Source of the DNA: Sphingomonas sp.
GTDB taxonomy: Bacteria > Pseudomonadota > Alphaproteobacteria > Sphingomonadales > Sphingomonadaceae
Length of the DNA stretch: 6,107 nt
Reading direction: 5' to 3'
Assembly (NCBI GenBank): GCA_030146605.1
Contig: JASLBO010000275.1
Location: 1 to 6,107 of the forward strand
Of this stretch, positions 1-6,031 are shown piece after piece; the first letter of the stretch is position 1; each line of letters begins with the position of its first letter. A program made the translations under genes and the position numbers. Below the pieces are notes generated by a model. It saw nothing but the letters and a program-made list of their open reading frames with translations. It did no database searches and was not told the DNA's origin.

Positions 1-370
1 AGCGCTCGATGCCCCCACCGCGCGCGGCGTCGCCGAGCGATTGCTCCGTGGCGCGCTGCAGATGCAGATGAGCGACTGCGAGCCGCGCGGCTGCCTGCGC
101 GTGATCAGCTCGGTTGCCTGCGGCGTCGAGGCCGAGTCGATCCGCGATGAGGTGATCGCCCGGCGCAAGTCTTCGTCCGACGCGCTGATCAGGCGCTTCG
201 AAAAGGCCGAGGCTGCGGGCGAGCTCCCCGAGCATATGAATGCCGAGGCGCTTTCCGGCTATCTCGTCGCATTGCTTCAGGGGCTCGCGCTGCAAGCCGG
301 GGCAGGGGCCAGCCACGAAGAGCTCGAGCGGCTCGTCGAGACCAGCCTCGCGGTGTGGCCGACGAAATAA
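1..370 (+). CDS. TetR/AcrR-family transcriptional repressor, C-terminal part (5' end outside window)
   Basis: The frame is open from base 2 to a TAA at 368-370 and gives 122 residues, so the protein is cut by the window edge. The missing N-terminus should hold the helix-turn-helix. What remains resembles the ligand-binding and dimerisation half of TetR/AcrR regulators: an Asp-Cys-Glu-Pro-Arg-Gly-Cys-Leu segment (visible residues 25-32), then an Arg-rich helix (IARRKSSSDALIRRFEKA), an 'AAGELPEHMNAEALSGYL' helix pair, and a last helix ending in AVWPTK. The PRGCL stretch followed by a helical bundle is typical of this family's C-terminal domain. Three Cys lie close together (visible residues 26, 31 and 40); a redox or ligand role is only speculation. 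The gene lies directly upstream of, and parallel to, the operator-promoter region and efflux genes, so it is the obvious candidate local repressor. The family call is fairly secure; the effector is unknown. Confidence 0.85.
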   Translation, partial: ALDAPTARGVAERLLRGALQMQMSDCEPRGCLRVISSVACGVEAESIRDEVIARRKSSSDALIRRFEKAEAAGELPEHMNAEALSGYLVALLQGLALQAGAGASHEELERLVETSLAVWPTK

Positions 371-376
371 GCTGAT

Positions 377-403
377 GGCGGAGAAAACGCCGCCCTCTTT
401 CTT
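377..403 (+). terminator. Possible weak Rho-independent terminator after the repressor gene
   Basis: GGCGG (377-381) can pair with CCGCC (390-394) across an 8-nt A-rich loop. A pyrimidine run, CTCTTTCTT (395-403), follows. It starts 7 bases after the repressor's TAA. The stem is only 5 bp and the T-tract is interrupted by C, so termination is plausible but not certain. If it works, it separates repressor transcription from the efflux operon, which has its own promoter. Confidence 0.4.
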
Positions 404-537
404 CGCCACATCAATGACTCCTGGTGTCCGCCGATCCCCATCAAAGGGAGACGGGCTTCACGCCGGATCTGGCGATACGCCCTGACCTCCCTACCCCGCG
501 AGGGAAATTTCGTTTCGGATCCCTCTCGACAATAAAA
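404..537. other. Intergenic stretch with no gene seen
   Basis: I see no gene with a ribosome binding site on either strand here. The only notable feature is the A-rich run at 531-540 (AATAAAAATA), which lies just upstream of the predicted -35 box and partly overlaps the left palindrome. It stands out in this GC-rich DNA and could act as an UP element for RNA polymerase. Confidence 0.4.
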
Positions 538-556
538 ATACCAACCAGTATAGAAA
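538..556. promoter_or_regulatory. Upstream operator-like palindrome (left copy)
   Basis: ATACCAACCAGTAT (538-551) is an imperfect palindrome, ATAC...GTAT, of the size TetR-family dimers bind. With the following AGAAA it forms a 19-mer. That 19-mer matches the reverse complement of 580-598 at 16 of 19 positions, so the two copies face each other across the -35 region. Its proximity to a TetR-family gene supports an operator role. Binding by this particular repressor is inferred. Confidence 0.6.
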
Positions 557-560
557 GCCC

Positions 561-589
561 TTGACGCATCGCAGCACGATTTCTATACC
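561..589 (+). promoter_or_regulatory. Sigma-70-type promoter of the efflux operon
   Basis: TTGACG (561-566) matches the -35 consensus at 5 of 6 positions. It is separated by exactly 17 bp from TATACC (584-589), a 4 of 6 match to the -10 box. Transcription would start near 596, leaving about 270 nt of leader before the first substantial gene. The -10 box overlaps the right palindrome, and the -35 box lies between the two palindromes, so a bound repressor would block polymerase directly. Confidence 0.65.
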
Positions 590-598
590 AGTCGGTAT
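580..598. promoter_or_regulatory. Downstream operator-like palindrome overlapping the -10 box (right copy)
   Basis: ATACCAGTCGGTAT (585-598) is a clean palindrome: ATACC, a 4-nt centre, then GGTAT. It overlaps the TATACC -10 box and the expected start site. Extended leftward to 580 it forms the inverted partner of 538-556 (16 of 19 matches). It is the better of the two half-site pairs and the more likely primary operator for the adjacent TetR-family repressor. This is an inference from symmetry and position; no binding data are available. Confidence 0.7.
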
Positions 599-647
599 GG
601 AAGTGATCCGTCACCTTCGACATCGGGACCAGACGAAGGAGCTGCCT

Positions 648-689
648 ATGCGTCAGCCTTGCAAACAGCGGGATCAGGCGAAGACCTGA
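648..689 (+). CDS. Possible 13-residue leader peptide
   Basis: AAGGAG (636-641) is followed after 6 nt by ATG (648) and a short frame, MRQPCKQRDQAKT, ending in TGA at 687-689. This Shine-Dalgarno is at least as good as those of the three downstream genes. It is the first good start on the predicted mRNA. The peptide is basic and polar (two Arg, two Lys, three Gln, one Cys) and has no membrane segment. It could be a translated leader that affects downstream expression, or a chance or decayed start. I see no run of a single amino acid codon as in classical attenuators. Treat as tentative. Confidence 0.3.
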   Translation: MRQPCKQRDQAKT

Positions 690-851
690 ACCAGCGGCGC
701 TCCGCGCGCCGATCCACATTCCGGCACGGCCAACCCGTCGCGCGAGCATCGCTCGGGCGGGGAGGGTCCGCGCCTTTGCGACAACAATTTCGCCGGTGAT
801 CCCGTGGCATGCGCCGCGGGGCAGGGGAGCGGCATGTCCGCCGCCGGCAAG

Positions 852-858
852 AAGGGAG
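852..858 (+). promoter_or_regulatory. Ribosome binding site deciding the start of the small protein
   Basis: AAGGGAG lies 7 nt before the ATG at 866. An in-frame upstream ATG at 809 has no comparable purine tract, and its extra 19 residues (Arg-rich: MRRGAGERHVRRRQEG) look like translated leader. This selects 866 as the start. Confidence 0.7.
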
Positions 859-865
859 TAAGACC

Positions 866-1264
866 ATGGCCTATCTCAACTTTTCCGCGCTGCAGGGCAG
901 CCCCGTCGCGACGCCCGCCGACGTAACCGTTGCGCCGCGCACCCACACCGGCTTTTCGGCGCTCGAATGGCAAGTCGTGGCGATCGCCCAGAACGATCGG
1001 CTCTCGTCGCTCCGCAAGCCGGGCAAGCTCGCCACTGCGCTCGCCATGGTCTTCGGCGGCCAGCGCGCCAACCCCGAACTCGCCGATACGCGGCTCGAGG
1101 CGCTCCGCCGTCTCGCGGTCCATGCGTGGCACAAGGGGTACACCGTGCCGCGCGCCGCGATCCGCGCCTTCCATGAGGCGGGCTTCACTCTCGAACAATA
1201 TGAAACGCTGCTCGCCAGCATCAGCCGGGGCCGGGCAGCCCTCAATCAGGGAAATCGTGCATGA
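866..1264 (+). CDS. Small conserved-looking protein of unknown function, coupled to the adaptor gene
   Basis: The gene encodes 132 residues, starting at the ATG served by AAGGGAG. I do not recognise a named domain. There is no signal peptide, membrane segment or Cys, so it is probably a soluble cytoplasmic protein. The first 28 residues look flexible (Pro, Ala, Thr). The rest is predicted helical: FSALEWQVVAIAQ (30-42), a basic linker with RKPGKLATALAMVFG (50-64), NPELADTRLEALRRLAVHAWH (69-89), and VPRAAIRAFHEAGFTLEQYETLLASI (94-119). The last part resembles a small helix-turn-helix-like bundle, but this is weak. I recall similar short hypothetical proteins with an 'ADxRLEALRR.AV' stretch in sphingomonads, without a function. 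Its TGA overlaps the adaptor's ATG in ATGA (1261-1264), so the two are probably translationally coupled. As first substantial gene of the operon it could be an accessory or regulatory protein, or simply a passenger. Confidence 0.8.
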   Translation: MAYLNFSALQGSPVATPADVTVAPRTHTGFSALEWQVVAIAQNDRLSSLRKPGKLATALAMVFGGQRANPELADTRLEALRRLAVHAWHKGYTVPRAAIRAFHEAGFTLEQYETLLASISRGRAALNQGNRA

Positions 1265-2535
1265 ACATGATCACGCGTATCGATCCGGTCGAGCCGAGCG
1301 CTGCCGACCCGGATCCTGTCGATCGCAAGCGCCGTAAGCTCTGGCAGAAGGGCGCGGTGATCGCGCTGCCGGTCGTCCTCGTCGCCGGCGGGGTGGGCCT
1401 GTTCTACCGCGAGGCGCCGGCGATCGCCGCGCCGCCGCCGCCCACCGTCACCGTCGCCCAGCCGCTGGTGCGCGAGGTCAATGAATGGGACGATTATGTC
1501 GGCCGCTTCGAGGCGAGCCGCAGCGTCGAGGTGCGGCCGCGCGTCTCGGGGCAGGTCGTCGGCATCCACTTCACCGATGGCGCAATCGTCCAGAAGGGCC
1601 AGCTGCTCTTCACGCTCGATGCGCGTCCGCTCGCCGCCGCGCTCGCCGAAGCCCGTGCCGGACTGGCCAGCGCGCAGAGCGAGCAGGCCCTCGCGGAGTC
1701 CGATCTCGGCCGCGCTCAACGGCTGGTCGCGGTCGAAGCGGTGTCGAAGAGTGATGTCGAGCGGCTCCAGGCGCGCGTCCGTGCGGCGCGCGCTTCGGTC
1801 GCCGCGGCGCAGGCCCGGGTCCGCGCCCGCGCGCTCGATGTGGAATTCACCCAGGTCCGCGCGCCGATTTCGGGCCGCATCTCGGATCGCAAGGTCGATG
1901 CCGGCAATCTGGTCGCGGCGGGCGAGGGTGCAGCCGGCTCGCTGCTCACCACGATCAACGCGCTCGATCCCATTTACTTCAGCTTCGACGGTTCGGAGGC
2001 CTTGTTCCTCAAGACCAAGCGCGCCGCCGCCGCGGGTGGAAAGGAATCGCCCGTCGAGATCCGGCTGCAGGACGAGCCCGATTATCGCTGGAAGGGCCGG
2101 CTCGATTTTACCGATAACGGGCTCGATCCGCGCTCGGGAACGATGCGCGGGCGCGCGGTGCTGAGCAACCCGGGGATGTTCCTCACTCCCGGCATGTTCG
2201 GCAACATGCGGCTTTCGGCCGGCGGCACCGCCACTGCATTGATGGTTCCCGATGCCGCGGTCAGCACCGATCAGGCGCGGAAAGTGGTGATGGTAATCGG
2301 CAAGCAAGGGTCGCTCGAGCCGAGGCCGGTCGAGGTCGGCCCGGTGGTCGACGGCCTGCGCGTCATCCGCTCGGGGCTCACCGCGCAAGACCGCGTCGTC
2401 ATCGCCGGCGCGCAACTGGTCCACCAGCCGGGCGTCAAGGTCCAGATCAGGCAAGGCAAGGTCGAGCCGCTCAAGGCGGCGGAGGCCCCGGTCATCTCGG
2501 CTCCGGTCACGGGCGAAGCCACCTTCGCACGTTGA
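1261..2535 (+). CDS. RND efflux periplasmic adaptor (membrane fusion protein, MexE/AcrA-like)
   Basis: This 424-residue protein would link an RND pump to an outer-membrane channel in the periplasm. A basic N-terminus (RKRRK, 22-26) precedes a hydrophobic anchor at about 31-48. There is no lipobox Cys, so it is probably membrane-anchored rather than lipidated. The first half of the lipoyl domain is at about 89-120 (VRPRVSGQVVGIHFTDG, then LLFTLD). An Ala/Arg-rich coiled-coil hairpin follows at about 122-192, and the second lipoyl half has the family motif VRAPISGRISDRKVDAGNLV from 199. The beta-barrel covers about 225-325, including DPIYFSFD and the DPRSGTMRGRAV stretch. A membrane-proximal domain ends near 395. 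The wording DPIYFSFD...LDPRSGTMRGRA is closer to MexE than to AcrA. AGGGA (1248-1252) lies 8 nt before ATG 1261; a second in-frame ATG at 1267 is possible. The start overlaps the preceding stop. Substrates cannot be told from sequence. Confidence 0.93.
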   Translation: MNMITRIDPVEPSAADPDPVDRKRRKLWQKGAVIALPVVLVAGGVGLFYREAPAIAAPPPPTVTVAQPLVREVNEWDDYVGRFEASRSVEVRPRVSGQVVGIHFTDGAIVQKGQLLFTLDARPLAAALAEARAGLASAQSEQALAESDLGRAQRLVAVEAVSKSDVERLQARVRAARASVAAAQARVRARALDVEFTQVRAPISGRISDRKVDAGNLVAAGEGAAGSLLTTINALDPIYFSFDGSEALFLKTKRAAAAGGKESPVEIRLQDEPDYRWKGRLDFTDNGLDPRSGTMRGRAVLSNPGMFLTPGMFGNMRLSAGGTATALMVPDAAVSTDQARKVVMVIGKQGSLEPRPVEVGPVVDGLRVIRSGLTAQDRVVIAGAQLVHQPGVKVQIRQGKVEPLKAAEAPVISAPVTGEATFAR

Positions 2536-2593
2536 CCGACCTGCCGCCGGGCGGTCCCCAAGGCCCGGCGGCAGGACCCAGAATTCGCATTTT

Positions 2594-2680
2594 CCGTTCG
2601 CCCTGAGCTTGTCGAAGGGCAGCCTGCCACGCGCGCATCGCATGCGGCTCGCGGGCCTTCGACAAGCTCAGGCCGAACGG
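2594..2680. repeat. Inverted repeat pair of the sphingomonad intergenic type
   Basis: Arm 2594-2618 and arm 2656-2680 are reverse complements at 24 of 25 positions, with a 37-nt loop. The core, CCTTCGACAAGCTCAGG and its complement, is a short palindromic element that I recall as abundant between genes in Sphingomonadales genomes. It sits in the 178-bp gap between adaptor and pump genes. In mRNA it would form a long stable stem without a following T-run. It may therefore stabilise the upstream message or damp pump expression relative to the adaptor, rather than act as a strong terminator. The effect is inferred. Confidence 0.85.
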
Positions 2681-2713
2681 GGAACCTGAAATCCTCCAGC
2701 GAGGAGTAGGCCC

Positions 2714-5700
2714 ATGCGCCTCTCGCGTTTCTTCATCACGCGTCCGATCTTCGCGGCGGTGATCGCCGTCGTGATCACGATCATCGGCGCGATCGCCTAT
2801 CTCGGGCTTCCGATCTCGCAATATCCCGACATCGTGCCCCCCACCGTCACGGTCAGCGCCAGCTATCCCGGCGCCTCGGCCGAGACCGTCGCCGAGACCG
2901 TCGCCGCGCCGATCGAGCAAGAGATCAACGGCGTCGACGACATGCTCTACCAGTCGTCGCAATCGACCGGTGACGGCAACGTGACGATCACGGTGACCTT
3001 CAAGTCGGGCACCGATCTCGACGCCGCGCAGGTGCTCGTCCAGAACCGCGTCGCGGTGGCGACGCCGCGCCTGCCGCAGGAAGTGCAGCGCCTCGGCGTG
3101 GTGACGCGCAAGACGACGCCCGACTTCCTGATGGTGGTCAACCTGATCTCGCCCGACAATTCGGTCGATCGCAGCTACATCTCCAATTACGCGCTCACCC
3201 AGGTCAAGGACCGTCTCGCCCGCATCAACGGGGTGGGCGACGTCCGCATGTTCGGCGCGCGCGACTATGCGATGCGCATCTGGATCGATCCGGGCCGCGC
3301 CGCCGCGCTCGATCTGACCGCGGGCGACATCGTCCAGGCGCTGCGTTCGCAGAACATCCAGGTCGCGGCGGGTACGCTCGGCCAGCCCGGCTCGACTCCC
3401 GCCGGCAATGCCTTCCAGCTCAACGTCGAGACGCAAGGCCGTCTCAAGGACGCCGGCGAGTTCAGTCAGGTGGTGATCCGCACCGATGCCGACGGGCGGC
3501 AGGTGCGCGTCAGTGACGTGGCGCGCGTCGAGCTCGGCGCGGCGGACTATTCCTCGAACACCTATCTCTCCAACCAGCCCACCGTGATCCTCGGCGTCTT
3601 CCAGCGCCCGGGCTCGAACGCGCTCGCCGCCGCCACGGCGGTCGAGGACGAGCTCAAGGCGATGTCGAAGAACTTCCCCAAGGGTCTCGAATATCGCGTC
3701 ATCTACAACCCAACCGAGTTCATCTCGCAGTCGATCGACGCGGTCTATCACACGCTGGGCGAGGCGATCCTGCTCGTCGTGCTCGTCGTCATCGTCTTCC
3801 TCCAGAACTGGCGCGCGGCGATCATCCCGGTGGTCGCGATCCCGGTCTCGCTGATCGGCACGATGGCGGTGCTGCTGCCGCTTGGATACTCGCTCAACAA
3901 CCTCTCGCTGTTCGGCCTCGTGCTGGCGATCGGCATCGTCGTCGACGACGCGATCGTCGTGGTCGAGAACGTCGAGCGGTGGATCGAGCAGGGCTACGCC
4001 CCGCGCGACGCCGCCTACAAGGCGATGGACGAGGTGACGGCCGCCGTCATCGCGATCGCGCTGGGGCTGTCGGCGGTGTTCATCCCCGTCGCGTTCATCA
4101 GCGGCATCAGCGGCCAGTTCTACCGGCAGTTCGCCCTCACCATCGCCGTTTCGACGCTGCTGTCGGCCCTCAACTCGCTGACCCTCAGCCCCGCGCTGGC
4201 GGCGCTGATGCTCAAGCCGCGGCACGGGAAGCAGGACTGGTTCGCCCGCACGCTCAACTTCCTGTTCGGCTGGTTCTTCCGCCTGTTCAACCGCGGGCTG
4301 GACCGCTTCACCGAGGGCTACGCCACGCTGCTGCGGCGGGTGGTGCGGTTCGGGGTCGTGGCGCTGCTGCTGTACGGCGGGCTGCTGCTGCTCACCTACC
4401 AGGCCTTCCGGACGGTGCCGACGGGCTTCATCCCCACGCAGGACAAGGGCTACCTCGTCGCCAACCTCCAGCTCCCCGACGCCTCCAGCACGGAGCGGAC
4501 GGACGCGGTGATCCGGCGGATGGCGCAGGTCGCGCTGCGGACGCCGGGCGTGAAGGACACCTTCGCCATCGCCGGCTACTCGTTCCTCAGCCAGACGAAC
4601 CAGTCGAACGCCGCGGCGATGTTCGTGGTGCTCGAGCCGTTCGAGCAGCGCGTGGGCGACCCGCAGAAGTCGTCGGACGCCATCGCCGGCAAGCTGATGG
4701 GGGAGTACGCGCAGATCCAGGAGGGCTTCGCGCTGGTGTTCCCGCCCCCGCCGGTGCAGGGGATGGGCTTCGCCGGGGGCTTCAAGATGCAGGTGCAGGA
4801 CCGCGCCGGCCGCGGCACGCCGCAGGAGCTGCAGGCGGTCACCGAGCAGCTCATCGCCGCCGCCGCGCAGACGCCGTACGTCAACCCGCAGGCGACGATG
4901 ACCACCTTCCGCGCCAGCGTGCCGCAGTTGTACGTGGACGTGGACCGCGAGAAGGCCAAGACGCAGGGCGTTTCGGTGACGGACGTGTTCGAGTCGCTGC
5001 AGGTGTACCTCGGCTCGCTGTACGTCAACGACTTCAACTTCCTGGGCCGCACGTACCAGGTGGTGGCGCAGGCGGAGCCGCGGTTCCGCGCCCGGGCCGA
5101 GGACATCCGCCAGCTCAAGACGCGCAACGCCGCCGGCGAGATGGTGCCGCTGGGGTCATTGATGGACATCCAGGACACGACCGGCCCGGCGCGCATCAAC
5201 CGCTACAACCTCTTCCGCTCCGCCGAGATCAACGGCCAGGCACAGCCCGGCATCAGCAGCGGCCAGGTGACGGCGGAAATGGAGCGGCTGGCGCGCGACA
5301 CCCTGCCGCCCGGCTACGGCTTCGAGTGGACGGAGCTGACGTACCAGGAAAAGCTCAGCGGCAACACCGCGCTGTGGATCTTCCCGCTGTGCGTCCTGTT
5401 CGTGTGGCTCACCCACTCGGCGGAGTACGAGAGCTTCGCACTGTCCACGGCGATCATCCTCATCGTGCCGATGTGCCTCTTGTCGGGCATCTTCGGCGTG
5501 TGGCTGCGGGGGATGGACAACAACATCTTCACGCAGATCGGCTTCGTCGTGCTGGCGGGCTTGTCGGCGAAGAACGCGGTGCTGATCGTGGAGTTCGCCA
5601 AGCAGCAGCAGGAGCACGGCAAGGGCCGCTTCGAGGCGGCCGTCGAGGCGGCGCGACTGCGGCTGCGGCCGATCCTGATGACCAGCTTCGCGTTCATCCT

Positions 5701-6031
5701 CGGCGTCGTGCCGCTGGTCATCGCCACCGGCGCCGGCGCCGAGATGCGCCAAGCCATCGGCACGACAGTGTTCTTCGGCATGCTCGGCGTGACGTTCTTC
5801 GGCATCTTCCTGACGCCCGTGTTCTACGTGGCCATCCAGTGGGTCGTCGAGCGCGGCTGGCGCGACCGCGGCGGCGGCGCGACGCCGGCGGGCCACGGCC
5901 GCACGATCGCGGCCCCCGTTCCCGTCGCCGCCGGCAACGGGCACGGTAATGGTAACGGCGGCGGTGAAGCGGACGGGTCGCGCGGGGACGGGTCGCGCGG
6001 GGACGGGTCGCGCGGGGACGGGTCGCCGTGA
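2714..6031 (+). CDS. RND-family (HAE1) multidrug efflux transporter, inner-membrane pump, mosaic composition
   Basis: The 1105-residue protein is a proton-driven drug exporter of the inner membrane, MexF/AcrB type, working as a trimer. GAGGAG (2701-2706) lies 7 nt before the ATG. TM1 is at about 10-30, followed by porter signature LPISQYPDIVPPTV (33-46) and QNRV...LPQEVQRLGV. TM2-TM6 cover about 340-500 and TM7 about 546-565, followed by VPTGFIPTQDKGY (568-580). TM8-TM12 run from about 885 to 1045. Proton-relay residues are all present: D411 and D412 in GIVVDDAIVVVENVER, K953 in GLSAKNAVLIVEFAK, and R983 and T990 in RLRPILMT; these correspond to AcrB D407, D408, K940, R971 and T978. Family members are usually 1030-1060 residues; the excess is a polar tail (1046-1105). 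Codon use changes sharply near residues 393-422, so the gene may be recombinant or misassembled. The paired adaptor is just upstream; no outer-membrane factor gene is seen downstream. Confidence 0.93.
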   Translation: MRLSRFFITRPIFAAVIAVVITIIGAIAYLGLPISQYPDIVPPTVTVSASYPGASAETVAETVAAPIEQEINGVDDMLYQSSQSTGDGNVTITVTFKSGTDLDAAQVLVQNRVAVATPRLPQEVQRLGVVTRKTTPDFLMVVNLISPDNSVDRSYISNYALTQVKDRLARINGVGDVRMFGARDYAMRIWIDPGRAAALDLTAGDIVQALRSQNIQVAAGTLGQPGSTPAGNAFQLNVETQGRLKDAGEFSQVVIRTDADGRQVRVSDVARVELGAADYSSNTYLSNQPTVILGVFQRPGSNALAAATAVEDELKAMSKNFPKGLEYRVIYNPTEFISQSIDAVYHTLGEAILLVVLVVIVFLQNWRAAIIPVVAIPVSLIGTMAVLLPLGYSLNNLSLFGLVLAIGIVVDDAIVVVENVERWIEQGYAPRDAAYKAMDEVTAAVIAIALGLSAVFIPVAFISGISGQFYRQFALTIAVSTLLSALNSLTLSPALAALMLKPRHGKQDWFARTLNFLFGWFFRLFNRGLDRFTEGYATLLRRVVRFGVVALLLYGGLLLLTYQAFRTVPTGFIPTQDKGYLVANLQLPDASSTERTDAVIRRMAQVALRTPGVKDTFAIAGYSFLSQTNQSNAAAMFVVLEPFEQRVGDPQKSSDAIAGKLMGEYAQIQEGFALVFPPPPVQGMGFAGGFKMQVQDRAGRGTPQELQAVTEQLIAAAAQTPYVNPQATMTTFRASVPQLYVDVDREKAKTQGVSVTDVFESLQVYLGSLYVNDFNFLGRTYQVVAQAEPRFRARAEDIRQLKTRNAAGEMVPLGSLMDIQDTTGPARINRYNLFRSAEINGQAQPGISSGQVTAEMERLARDTLPPGYGFEWTELTYQEKLSGNTALWIFPLCVLFVWLTHSAEYESFALSTAIILIVPMCLLSGIFGVWLRGMDNNIFTQIGFVVLAGLSAKNAVLIVEFAKQQQEHGKGRFEAAVEAARLRLRPILMTSFAFILGVVPLVIATGAGAEMRQAIGTTVFFGMLGVTFFGIFLTPVFYVAIQWVVERGWRDRGGGATPAGHGRTIAAPVPVAAGNGHGNGNGGGEADGSRGDGSRGDGSRGDGSP
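3890..3980. other. Composition breakpoint inside the pump gene
   Basis: Upstream of this interval the pump gene uses TAT (8) and TAC (5) for Tyr, five GAT, about five CGT, one CGG, and Leu mainly as CTC (about 26 CTC to 11 CTG). Downstream, Tyr is TAC 19 of 19 times, GAT and CGT are absent, CGG occurs about 16 times, TTG appears, and CTG outnumbers CTC about two to one. The last codons of left type are CTT GGA near 3882 and the first CGG of right type is at 3977-3979. The interval encodes NNLSLFGLVLAIG and the DD motif, among the most conserved parts of the family. The frame is unbroken. Counts were made by eye and may be off by a few. Confidence 0.7.
5971..6026 (+). repeat. 15-bp tandem repeat encoding the pump's C-terminal tail
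   Basis: GGACGGGTCGCGCGG is repeated exactly at 5971-5985, 5986-6000 and 6001-6015, then 11 bases of a fourth copy (6016-6026) run to just before the stop. In the pump frame it encodes DGSRG repeats (residues 1087-1104), ending in DGSP. The unit is a multiple of three, so copy number can change without breaking the frame. The preceding stretch is also low in complexity (GNGHGNGNGGG, 1074-1084). Confidence 0.95.

Larger units (their letters stand above)
599..865 (+). other. Long 5' leader of the efflux operon
   Basis: About 270 nt lie between the predicted start of transcription and the ATG at 866. The leader contains a 13-codon ORF with a strong ribosome binding site (648-689). It also has a short hairpin, CGAGC-ATC-GCTCG (743-755), and a second minor ATG at 834 after GGGGAG (824-829). 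I do not recognise a riboswitch or a T-box, and I see no anti-terminator pair with a T-tract. Most of it reads as ordinary GC-rich non-coding DNA, though its length is unusual for a simple TetR-controlled operon. Confidence 0.4.

Noticed and set aside
441..749. - strand open frame in the regulatory gap (102 residues)
   Set aside because: It crosses both operator palindromes and the promoter, has no clear ribosome binding site and no recognisable domain.
834..923. Small + strand ORF starting at ATG 834 after GGGGAG
   Set aside because: Spacing of only 4 nt and overlap out of frame with the better-supported gene at 866. The predicted peptide is Arg/Pro-rich shadow sequence.
1246..2643. Long open frame on the - strand (465 residues)
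   Set aside because: It is antisense to the adaptor gene, Arg/Asp-rich and low in complexity, with no domain signal. It is explained by codon bias of the adaptor on the other strand.
2507..4225. Long open frame on the - strand (572 residues)
   Set aside because: It lies opposite the well-supported pump gene, is full of Arg, Asp and His repeats, and has no recognisable domain. It is a GC-rich shadow of the pump frame and even runs across the intergenic repeat.
5156..5944. Open - strand frame opposite the pump's C-terminal half
   Set aside because: The composition (His/Asp/Arg/Glu-rich) is typical of antisense shadows in GC-rich genes, and the start lies in the repeat-like Gly-rich tail.
3979..5949. 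Long + strand frame (656 residues) within the pump gene
   Set aside because: It is an out-of-frame reading of the pump, Arg/Ala/Gly-rich and without membrane segments. It begins at the composition break because third-position GC rises there and removes stop codons from this frame, so it supports the break but is not a gene.
5971..6026. Tandem repeats considered as a CRISPR-like array
   Set aside because: The units are directly adjacent with no spacers and are in frame with the pump gene, so this is a coding tandem repeat.
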